From assembly GCA_963718315.1 (NCBI GenBank), contig CAVQZC010000006.1, positions 248,001 through 312,000 on the forward strand: 64,000 bases of DNA, given 5' to 3'. Shown one piece after another: positions 52,158-58,949 of the stretch; within the stretch, counting starts at the first letter, position 1, and every line of letters starts with the position of its first letter. A program made the position numbers and the translations under genes. A model generated the notes under the pieces. It was not told the DNA's origin, searched no databases, and saw only the letters and a program-made list of their open reading frames with translations. The DNA comes from CAVQZC01 sp963718315 (GTDB taxonomy: Bacteria > Actinomycetota > Thermoleophilia > Gaiellales > JAICJC01).

Positions 52158-53318
52158 CTAGACGAACTCCTCGCTCTGGTGTCGTGCGATGCGACGGTCA
52201 ACGCGGTCAGGCTCAGCGGCCGGCAGGAACCAGCGTTGTGCGATCGCGGTAGGCACGACCGCTGACAGCACGACCACGCTGATCAGGAGCGAGAACTGGG
52301 TCTTGTCGATGATGCCCGCCTGCAGGCCGTAGAGCGATGTGATCGTGCCGAACGTCAGCCCGGTCGACATCAGCAGGGTGGTGAAGATCGCGTGGGGGGC
52401 GGTGTAGCGCCGCGCCAGCGGGTACACGCCGACACCCTTGGGCAGCATCTTCGCCGCGACCAGCACGGCCAGGGCGCCGAGGTTCGCCCAGACAGCCGGC
52501 AACGACACGTTGAGGCCGCCCTTGACGAAGAAGAACGGCGTCAGGAAGGCGAACGCGACCACCCGCATCCGTTCCTGCTCGAGGCGGTGCTGCTGGTAGT
52601 GGCCGCTCATCGCCAGCCCGAGCACGAACGCGGGTAACACCGCCTGGCTGTCTGCCAGACCGGCCAGGTACATGAGGATGAACAGGGCGGCGAACACCAG
52701 CTTGATCTCGGGCTCGATCACACGGTCGCCGTAGCGCGCGAAGAACCAGGGTGAGAGCTTGGGAAAGCCCCAGATCAAGAGCAGCGAGACGCCGGCGAAG
52801 GGGACGATCCACAGGTTGGGAGAGATGAACAGGATCGAGAGCCCGATTACCGTCAGGATGTCGGTGACGAACGTCGCCGCCATGATCCGCTTGCCGATCA
52901 GCGAGCGGTTCAGGCCGCTCTCGACCAGCACGGCGTACACCACCGCCAGGCTCGTGGTGGAGAGAGCGAGGCCGCCGATCTCGGCCTGATCGCGCGTCCA
53001 CCCAAGCAGTTGGTAGGCAACCGCCATCGCCACCACCAGTGGAGCGGCGAACGAGACCGCGCCGATCGAGACGCTGGCGCGCCACTCCCTGCGGAACTGG
53101 GGCACGTCCACCTCGGCGCCCGCAAGGAAGGTCAGCACCACTCCGGCGAACGAGCCGATGAAGGTGAGCCAGTCCGGCACCGTGACCGTGAACAGGTTGC
53201 CTACCGCAACACCACACGCCAGCTCGACCAGCGCCACAGAAACACCGACCTCGACCGAGACCATGCTCGCAAACAGGATCGTGACGGCCAGCACCGCCGC
53301 CAACGCCAGATCACTCAC
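52158..53318 (-). CDS. CPA2-family cation:proton antiporter
   Basis: 386 residues with about 11-12 TM helices, related to GerN/KefB-type Na+ or K+/H+ antiporters. ASVSIGAVSFAAPLVVAMAVAY, a VVYAVLVESGLNRSLIGKRIMAAT helix and ILTVIGL carry the central polar residues, and FAFLTPFFFVKGGLN is a conserved late helix. The C-terminal TrkA-N regulatory domain of KefB is absent. GTG at 53318 follows GGAGGTGCGC. It converges on the sulfide operon and may help restore ion balance. Confidence 0.88.
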   Translation of the reverse strand: MSDLALAAVLAVTILFASMVSVEVGVSVALVELACGVAVGNLFTVTVPDWLTFIGSFAGVVLTFLAGAEVDVPQFRREWRASVSIGAVSFAAPLVVAMAVAYQLLGWTRDQAEIGGLALSTTSLAVVYAVLVESGLNRSLIGKRIMAATFVTDILTVIGLSILFISPNLWIVPFAGVSLLLIWGFPKLSPWFFARYGDRVIEPEIKLVFAALFILMYLAGLADSQAVLPAFVLGLAMSGHYQQHRLEQERMRVVAFAFLTPFFFVKGGLNVSLPAVWANLGALAVLVAAKMLPKGVGVYPLARRYTAPHAIFTTLLMSTGLTFGTITSLYGLQAGIIDKTQFSLLISVVVLSAVVPTAIAQRWFLPAAEPDRVDRRIARHQSEEFV

Positions 53319-53613
53319 CGCGCACCTCCAAGGGATGGGTCTACCAAGTGGGTAGAGGCCATCAGCCCGAGGGCGGTTAGGCGCGAGCCTCATCGCGCGT
53401 CGCAACAGTATACGCGGCATCTCGACCACGCCCGCATTGACCTCCACGGCGCCTACTCGCGCCACCTATGCGATAGAACCGAGGTGTCCGCGGCCCCCTC
53501 GTGCCCCTCGTGCCCCTCGTAGGCACGCTCGCACTCCAAGCGCTCGCCGAAACCGTCCTGTTGGCGTGGCAGCGGTTCTGATCCAGCCCAGCTGTAGTCC
53601 GCAGGGGATGTGC
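53319..53613. other. Intergenic region with short tandem repeat
   Basis: No gene seen. Three copies of the 9-mer GCCCCTCGT (first copy imperfect) lie at about 53493-53520. The promoter of the antiporter should lie near 53330-53400. Confidence 0.4.
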
Positions 53614-54264
53614 TTAGGGGTCTTGTGGATCTGTCAGGCCGTGTGTGTATGCGTAGCGGACGGCTTGGGCGCGGTCGCGGGCGCCGGTCTTCTGAAAGAT
53701 GTGGTTGATGTGGGTCTTGACGGTGGCCGCGCTGACGACGATCGCAGTGGCGATCTCGGCGTTGGAGAAGCCGGCGGCGATCAGTTTGAGCACTTCGCCT
53801 TCGCGGGTGGTGAGCTGGTCGGGGAGTGGGCCGGCGCGGTTGGTCGTGGCGAGGGCAGCAGCGACGAGGCGATGCTGGATGGTGGGGTCGAGATGTGTGT
53901 GGCCCTTAGCGACAGCGCGGATCGCGCGTTCGATTTCCTCGGCGCTGGCATCCTTGGTGAGATAGCCACGCGCGCCCGCCTGGAGGGCGGGAAAGAGCGA
54001 GTCATCGTCGGCGTAGGTGGTGAGGACGAGGACTTGCGTGTCGGGCAGCGTGGAGCGGATCGTTTGGGTCGCCTCCGTGCCTCCGATCTCCGGCATGCGG
54101 AGGTCCATGAGGACGACATCGGGGCGTAGCTCGCGGGCGAGCTGGAGCGCCTCGACGCCGTTTGCGGCTGTGCCAACCACTTCGATGTCGTCCGTCAGCC
54201 CGACGAGCATCGCCAGGCCCTCGCGCACGGCGCGCTGGTCGTCGGCGATGACGACACGGATCAC
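53614..54264 (-). CDS. NarL/LuxR-family response regulator
   Basis: 216 residues. Receiver: IADDQRAVREGL with the acidic pair, phospho-Asp in VVLMDLRMPEI, Thr and Lys in LTTYADD and LTKDAS. The C-terminal HTH reads LTTREGEVLKLIAAGFSNAEIA followed by VKTHINHIFQKTGARDR, the LuxR type. GTG at 54264 overlaps the kinase stop (GTGA). Its targets are unknown, and no likely target promoter stands out next to it. Confidence 0.95.
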   Translation of the reverse strand: MIRVVIADDQRAVREGLAMLVGLTDDIEVVGTAANGVEALQLARELRPDVVLMDLRMPEIGGTEATQTIRSTLPDTQVLVLTTYADDDSLFPALQAGARGYLTKDASAEEIERAIRAVAKGHTHLDPTIQHRLVAAALATTNRAGPLPDQLTTREGEVLKLIAAGFSNAEIATAIVVSAATVKTHINHIFQKTGARDRAQAVRYAYTHGLTDPQDP

Positions 54265-55460
54265 GCGGGCACCTCCAGCCGAACGCGCCACCCGTTTTCG
54301 GTGGGGCCGGCTTGCATTTTGCCGCCTGCGTGCTCGAGCCGTTCGCGCATCCCGGTGAGTCCGTTCCCACCGCCGACTCCGGCGAGCCCGCCGGCATCAA
54401 TCGGCTGCACGAGCCGATCCTCGACCGTGAGCGAGGTGTGGTCGCCGCTGTAGCGCAGCACGACCGTCGTCGTCGCGCCGGGGGCGTAGCGGGCGATGTT
54501 GGTGAGTGCCTCTTGGGCGCCGCGGTAGAGCGCGAGACTCGCCTCTGCCGGCAGGGGGCGGGTTATGCCTTCGATGGTCAACGTGACGTCGCTGTTGGTG
54601 TCGTTTCGGAAGGTTGCCACCAGCGATTCGAGTTGTGTCAGGCTAGGGAGCTCCTCGCCGCGGAGCGCGACGACCGCCTGCCGGGCGTTGGTCAAACCGT
54701 CACGTACGAGCTCGCCCGCCCGCGCGATCGCAGCGTGGACTCGTGGGCTCGCGTGGTCGCGCTCGGCGAGCTTTCGCGCGCCCTCTAGCTGGATCGCCGC
54801 ACCGGAGAGAGAGTGGGCGAGCACGTCGTGCAGCTCGCTTGCAATCCGGCCTCGCTCCATGACCGCCGCCGCGCGCAGCTGCTCCTCGCGTGCATCCTCG
54901 AGCTGGGCTAGCAACAACTCGGTGGTGTCCTGGCTGGCACGCGCCTGCTTGATGAAGTAGGCGGTCAACCCCAGCAGCGCGCACAAGAGCGCGCCCGCAA
55001 GAACCGCTGCCGCCGAACCGCCTGAGAGCGCCTGGGCGAGCACCAGCCCCGCCCCCACGGCGACTGCCAGCGCGACCCCCAACCGCACCGGCAGGCGGGT
55101 GACGGCCATCCAAGTCGCGGCGCCTCCGGCCAGCTCAGTCGCCCCGCGCGGCTGCAACGCAACCAGCGCCACCCCGGCAGCGCCCATGACCGCGATCACG
55201 ACAGTCTGGACGACACCGGGGCGCCCGAGGAAGCTGTTTCGGACGGCCACTGCCAGCGACGTCGCGAACACGACGAGCGCGATCGCGACACCGAGTGCCT
55301 CCCCCTGCAGCCCGGGGGCTGGATCCCCGGTGACCGCGCCGATCACGACCGCGGCGATCACCAGTAGTCCCAGCGGGCGCAGCGTGTCACGCTGGCGGCG
55401 AAGCCGCTGACTGGCGCGGGCTCGCGCCTCCGCCTCGCGCGGACTGTCGGCGGTATCCAC
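54261..55460 (-). CDS. DesK/NarX-type sensor histidine kinase
   Basis: 399 residues. Four to six TM helices (about 28-175) form the sensor; a short coiled-coil leads to the HisKA_3 dimerisation helix with the phospho-His in MERGRIASELHDVLAHSLSG, and an HATPase domain ends with GGGNGLTGMRERLEHAGG. There is no outer sensory domain, so the membrane itself or a partner is probably sensed. Start is GTG at 55460, with TATCGT a few bases upstream suggesting a leaderless message. Pairs with the response regulator downstream. Confidence 0.93.
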   Translation of the reverse strand: MDTADSPREAEARARASQRLRRQRDTLRPLGLLVIAAVVIGAVTGDPAPGLQGEALGVAIALVVFATSLAVAVRNSFLGRPGVVQTVVIAVMGAAGVALVALQPRGATELAGGAATWMAVTRLPVRLGVALAVAVGAGLVLAQALSGGSAAAVLAGALLCALLGLTAYFIKQARASQDTTELLLAQLEDAREEQLRAAAVMERGRIASELHDVLAHSLSGAAIQLEGARKLAERDHASPRVHAAIARAGELVRDGLTNARQAVVALRGEELPSLTQLESLVATFRNDTNSDVTLTIEGITRPLPAEASLALYRGAQEALTNIARYAPGATTTVVLRYSGDHTSLTVEDRLVQPIDAGGLAGVGGGNGLTGMRERLEHAGGKMQAGPTENGWRVRLEVPA

Positions 55461-55479
55461 GCCTAGACGATAGAACGCC

Positions 55480-55505
55480 GTCCGGCCCGCCGAAACGGGC
55501 CGGAC
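55480..55505. terminator. Hairpin between two membrane-protein genes
   Basis: GTCCGGCCCG and CGGGCCGGAC pair perfectly around CCGAAA, just downstream of the minus-strand gene at 55529 and upstream of the kinase. It should separate their transcripts. Confidence 0.65.
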
Positions 55506-55528
55506 GCAATCTCGCGAGGGATGTGCAG

Positions 55529-56020
55529 TCACGCTGCGACGAGGCGGCGCCCGCGAACCTGAACGACCGCGATCCGGGCTCCGACCTCGATCAACGCCAT
55601 CGAGACCAGCGCGATCGGCCACGCGGTCGTACCGATCTGATGGGCGATGCTAAAGCTGCGGACAGAAGCCTCGAGACCGTGCCCGATCGCGAATGCGAAC
55701 GCCATCCGAGCGCCGATTCCAAGCACGAGCAACATGCCTGCGACCCAGCCGACGCGAGCGAGGGCGACACCGCCTCGACCGGCGCGCAGATGGGTGGCGA
55801 GGCCGCCCAAGACGCCCAGAGTCAGGCCGATCGCCCCAAGCAGGACGATCAGCACGAGGTCGTTCCCCGCGGTTGGAAGAGTGTGCAGGTACTGCAGGCC
55901 GACGAAGAACATGAGTGCGAGCGGAACGATCACGCTCCGGCGGTCGAGCTCCCGCTCCCTGGACTGGCGGAGCACCAAGAGCACGAATGCCGCGTTGAGG
56001 AGATACTCAGGAGTAGTCAT
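55529..56020 (-). CDS. Membrane protein with five TM helices, unknown function
   Basis: 163 residues: TTPEYLLNAAFVLLVLRQSRERELDRRSVI, then four further hydrophobic helices and a basic end QVRGRRLVAA. The pattern of a short first helix followed by Arg-rich loop is seen in several small actinobacterial membrane proteins, without a named family that I can confirm. The upstream 270 bp hold its promoter and the end of module 2. Confidence 0.65.
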   Translation of the reverse strand: MTTPEYLLNAAFVLLVLRQSRERELDRRSVIVPLALMFFVGLQYLHTLPTAGNDLVLIVLLGAIGLTLGVLGGLATHLRAGRGGVALARVGWVAGMLLVLGIGARMAFAFAIGHGLEASVRSFSIAHQIGTTAWPIALVSMALIEVGARIAVVQVRGRRLVAA

Positions 56021-56291
56021 GCCGTCATCATGCTGCGCAGACTGCTGGCCGTCATCAGCGCACGGGTTGAAACCAGGGTTGATCTTCCCTCAACCCATAT
56101 GCTGAGCCGAGTGGACGCCGGGCTGAGGCGGGTGGCGCGGGCCTCGCCGGAACCGGTAGTGGGTCGAGTCGGAGTTCTTTCACCGTCGGCGCTCATCCCC
56201 AGAGCGGGTCGCTTGGGGCCGAGGCTGGACGCCGAAGCGAAGCTCGTCAGAGGGATTTCAGCCCGCGGTGCCGCGCCCTGTTCGCGCGCTC

Positions 56292-56396
56292 GTGGTAACA
56301 CGGTGGTACCAATCTCACCCGATCTGAGCTGATCTCAGCTGACCTGAAATGGCTTGCTCAAGCCGTTCCTGACCCAGGCTGACCCCGTGCTCAATC
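56292..56396. repeat. Left-arm element at third tRNA junction
   Basis: GTGGTAACA-cg-GTGGTACCA followed by GATCTGAGCTGATCTCAGCT and GACCTGAAATG, matching 41224-41328 across about 105 bp with the same 86-bp spacing to the tRNA fragment. Confidence 0.7.
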
Positions 56397-56555
56397 TTGA
56401 GGGCCTTGTGACCCGTATGGGTCGTGGAGGTTCAAGTCCTCTCCAGCGCACTCCCCGGAAGCCGCATGGTTGAGCGGCTTTCGACGGTTCTGCGGGCGAG
56501 ATGTTGGCTTGCAAACAGTTGTGTTTACTAGCCCGTGGTAACAGTTGCGATAACA
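56397..56555 (+). repeat. Duplicated tRNA-Leu 3' end and right arm (junction C)
   Basis: 54 nt identical to the tRNA from the anticodon loop on, then the terminator hairpin. Beyond it the sequence diverges more than at junction B, but GTGGTAACA-gtt-GCGATAACA lies at the same 85-bp distance. Confidence 0.85.
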
Positions 56556-56830
56556 AAGTGCGAGCGCGGGCGCTACCGGCGGAGTTATCCTCCGCGGAGA
56601 CCGTGTTGGTGGAGCACTGGGGCACACCCGACGCGGTCTTCCACGCAGTCGCCGCGGGGGAGAGCAGCGCTCCACGAACCACAACATCGGGAGACCTGTC
56701 GCGGCGACTGCACCGGAGATGCGCCGCGGCCTGGCGGAGACTCGCGCTAGTCGCTGCCCGGACTGCTTCCCGGCGAGCCGTAGAACCGGCGGGCCAGGGA
56801 GCCAGCGTTATCCTCCGTCCCCGCAGGGAG

Positions 56831-57178
56831 TTAGGGGGCCACGACGTCCATGCGCGTGATCGTCTCGCCATTGAACGTGTAGACGTGGTGAACGACGCGC
56901 TGATCGAGCAACTTGCCATCGAGGTCTCGAACGATTTGATCGACCTCGACGTCCACCTTTCCGTCGGGGAGCACCGTCGTTGCGCGCGGCGTGACCGTCG
57001 GGGATATCTCTGTCCATTGTCGGTGCCAGTAGCTTCGGACTTCGTCCTTGCCTTGCACGAATCCGCCCTCGAAAGCCTTCGGCCACTCGACATGGGGATC
57101 CATGAACGCGAGCACGGCATCGGCGTCACGCGCGTTGAACGCGCCATACATCTGATCGAAGCGCTCGTCATGGTCCAT
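56831..57178 (-). CDS. SnoaL/NTF2-like protein
   Basis: 115 residues of the NTF2-like fold: ERFDQMYGAFNARDADAVLAFM, DPHVEWPKAFEGGFVQGKDEV, YWHRQWTEI and a HHVYTFNGETITRMDV end. This matches SnoaL-like proteins annotated as nuclear-transport-factor-2 family; some are ketosteroid-isomerase-like enzymes, others only bind ligands. The start is ATG 57178. No partner gene on the same strand. Confidence 0.88.
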   Translation of the reverse strand: MDHDERFDQMYGAFNARDADAVLAFMDPHVEWPKAFEGGFVQGKDEVRSYWHRQWTEISPTVTPRATTVLPDGKVDVEVDQIVRDLDGKLLDQRVVHHVYTFNGETITRMDVVAP

Positions 57179-57544
57179 ACGCCCGATACTACCCGCTACC
57201 CGACTGGTCCCCCAGCCGAGCTGCGGCGGCTCGGAGTGCCGCGGGATCTTGAGCGGCCAGAGCCCGTGTCCACACGCCCTGGCCGCCCAAAGCAGGCACT
57301 ACTCGACCTTGTAACTCGCGATCGATCTGCAGCACCTAGTTGGTACCGAACTAGCCATCACGCTACGCAGTCGGCGGGCGGCGCGCATCGGGGTCATCCC
57401 CTAACACGCTTTGGGAGTTCCCCGCAGGCGCTCAGCTTTCGTGACCTGACCCGAGTGCCCGCGCTCCACAACACGCGGTCCAGTGGTCACCGCCTCAGCC
57501 CACGCGATCGAGACGGGCAAGACGACTACAGCCGGAGGTGCACG
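57179..57544. other. Intergenic region carrying the second copy of the dispersed repeat
   Basis: No gene. Holds the 64-bp repeat at 57435-57498 and leads into two starts with good ribosome sites (57545 and 57791). Confidence 0.4.
57435..57498 (+). repeat. 64-bp dispersed repeat, copy 2
   Basis: Same element as 31269-31330: GCTTTCGTGACC at one end, ACGCGGTCCAGTGGTCACC and CGCCTCAG at the other. The copies are in two different modules. Confidence 0.7.
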
Positions 57545-57592
57545 ATGATGGGATCCCGCAGGGCCGTGGCTTTCTCGCCCCGGTTCGGCTGA
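57545..57592 (+). CDS. 15-residue micro-ORF starting MMGSRR (possible)
   Basis: CGGAGGTGCACG precedes two ATGs and MMGSRRAVAFSPRFG, then a stop. The first 17 bases equal those of the micro-ORF at 37456. Could be a leader peptide for the downstream cupredoxin-like gene or a remnant. Confidence 0.3.
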   Translation: MMGSRRAVAFSPRFG

Positions 57593-57790
57593 CCTGGTGG
57601 CCCGCTCGAGCGGCGTACCTGTCCTCGCCGGAGGGTGCTGGCCGTCGCCGGTTCGGGCTGGCGCGTGTTCGCCCCTCAGTTGGTGATTCTCCGCAGCCGG
57701 AATCGGTCGGTTCCCCGATGCGGCCGGCACCCGCTCCCGCGAGCATGAGTACCAGAGCAAGAGATGACACTCCAAGGCTTGGAGAGGCAA

Positions 57791-58633
57791 ATGAAGACGC
57801 TTGGGATAATCGTGATGGTGCTGGTGCTGGTGACGGCCGTGCCGGCCGCAGCGATTGGCATTGACTACAGCGCCGCGGACAACAGTGGCGCAAGCGCATC
57901 TGTCGCAGATTCCACCGGGTCTGGCGCTCCGGCGCCGGTGAGTGCGGCGTTGGTGATTCGGCATCAGACGGCCCACTGCCACGCCTGGTCGTTCAACGGC
58001 GGCGCCTTTGCCGCTGACCAGTCCGCTCAGCTTGCCGTTGGTGATTCGATCAAGGTCACCAATAATGACGTGATGGGCCACCAGCTGGTCGAGCTGTCGG
58101 GTCCGGCCGCGACCATCACCACCGCCCAGATGAACAAGCCGGGCGCCGGCGCCACCGTCATGTTCACCCGGCCCGGCACCTATGTGCTTGGCACCAAGCC
58201 CGGCGAGGACTACACCAAGGGCATCGTCACCACCGGCGCCGACAACGTGCTGCGGATGACGGTAGTAGTGGCGGCTCCTGGTGCCCCGGCGCCGGTGAGT
58301 GCGGCGTTGGTGATTCGGCATCAGACGGCCCACTGCCACGCCTGGTCGTTCAACGGCGGCGCCTTTGCCGCTGACCAGTCCGCTCAGCTTGCCGTTGGTG
58401 ATTCGATCAAGGTCACCAATAATGACGTGATGGGCCACCAGCTGGTCGAGCTGTCGGGTCCGGCCGCGACCATCACCACCGCCCAGATGAACAAGCCGGG
58501 CGCCGGCGCCACCGTCATGTTCACCCGGCCCGGCACCTATGTGCTTGGCACCAAGCCCGGCGAGGACTACACCAAGGGCATCGTCACCACCGGCGCCGAC
58601 AACGTGCTCAAGCTGCGGGTCGTCGTCTCCTAG
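57791..58633 (+). CDS. Secreted protein of two near-identical cupredoxin-like domains
   Basis: 280 residues. A signal peptide (about 1-22, TLGIIVMVLVLVTAVPAAA) is followed by a short Ser/Ala linker and two domains of about 110 residues. Each has HQTAHCHAWSFN, a VGDSIKVTNNDVMGHQLVEL strand pair with His, and FTRPGTYVLGTKPGEDY. The C-terminal Cys-His-Met loop of blue-copper proteins is missing, so any metal would be bound by the His and Cys of HCH and MGH. GGAGAGG precedes ATG 57791. Likely an exported copper- or redox-related protein; metal binding is inferred. Confidence 0.8.
   Translation: MKTLGIIVMVLVLVTAVPAAAIGIDYSAADNSGASASVADSTGSGAPAPVSAALVIRHQTAHCHAWSFNGGAFAADQSAQLAVGDSIKVTNNDVMGHQLVELSGPAATITTAQMNKPGAGATVMFTRPGTYVLGTKPGEDYTKGIVTTGADNVLRMTVVVAAPGAPAPVSAALVIRHQTAHCHAWSFNGGAFAADQSAQLAVGDSIKVTNNDVMGHQLVELSGPAATITTAQMNKPGAGATVMFTRPGTYVLGTKPGEDYTKGIVTTGADNVLKLRVVVS
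57929..58608 (+). repeat. In-frame tandem duplication, 323 bp identical, period 357 bp
   Basis: 57929-58251 and 58286-58608 match base for base by eye. The period is 119 codons, so the frame is kept. The lack of even silent differences points to a recent duplication or ongoing conversion, or to an assembly artefact. Confidence 0.9.
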
Positions 58634-58647
58634 AGGTCACAGCGCCC

Positions 58648-58688
58648 CGGGCTCCCCGTCGACGAGGTCACTGTCGCCTGGGAGCCCG
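58648..58688. terminator. Possible terminator after the cupredoxin-like gene
   Basis: CGGGCTCCC and GGGAGCCCG form a 9-bp stem with a 23-nt loop starting about 15 bp after the stop codon. The long loop makes this uncertain. Confidence 0.4.
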
Positions 58689-58781
58689 ATGGCGAACTGT
58701 TGCAACCTGTAAGTGCCGACGTTGACGATCTCAGCGCCCGGTGTCGGCTTCGGTATCCAAGCGTTTGCCTCGTGCTCAACC

Positions 58782-58870
58782 TTGAGGGCCGTGTGACCCG
58801 TATGGGTCGTGGAGGTTCAAGCCCTCTCCAGCGCACTCCCCGGAAGCCGCATGGTTGAGCGGCTTTCGGC
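58782..58870 (+). repeat. Duplicated tRNA-Leu 3' end (junction D, right border)
   Basis: The same 54 nt of tRNA-Leu with two mismatches (CCGTG for CCTTG and GCCC for GTCC), then the terminator hairpin up to GGCGTTTC. It shares CGTGCTCAA just upstream with junction C. No arm boxes are found at the expected distances, so this is the most degraded site or a true outer border. Confidence 0.8.
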
Positions 58871-58879
58871 GTTTCGGGG

Positions 58880-58933
58880 CTCGCCGGCCAGCTTCGCCAG
58901 CCGCTCCTGCAGCTTCTCGTGGTCGGAGTTGGA
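58880..58933 (-). pseudogene. 54-bp fragment resembling groEL
   Basis: Reads SNSDHEKLQERLAKLAGE. The block SDxxEKLQERLAKLAG is strongly conserved in chaperonin GroEL (about residues 360-375 of the E. coli protein). Nothing groEL-like flanks it. It lies 10 bp past the junction D terminator. Confidence 0.5.
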
Positions 58934-58949
58934 AGCAGGGGCAGCGTCG

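Larger units (their letters stand above)
41383..56450. mobile_element. Integrated module 2 (about 15.1 kb, no integrase seen)
   Basis: Lies between the first and second duplicated tRNA 3' ends, with right-arm boxes at its left edge and left-arm boxes at its right edge. The cargo is mainly sulfide and persulfide handling, an RND-type exporter, a CPA2 antiporter and a two-component system. Confidence 0.7.
56451..58835. mobile_element. Integrated module 3 (about 2.4 kb)
   Basis: Between the second and third duplicated tRNA 3' ends. Only two clear genes remain, a SnoaL-like protein and the tandem cupredoxin-like protein. It may be the rest of a larger element. The first 380 bp after the junction hold no gene. 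Confidence 0.6.

Noticed and set aside
53493..53520. Short 9-mer tandem repeat considered as a CRISPR or iteron array
   Set aside because: Only three adjoining copies with no spacers and no Cas, Rep or Par genes.
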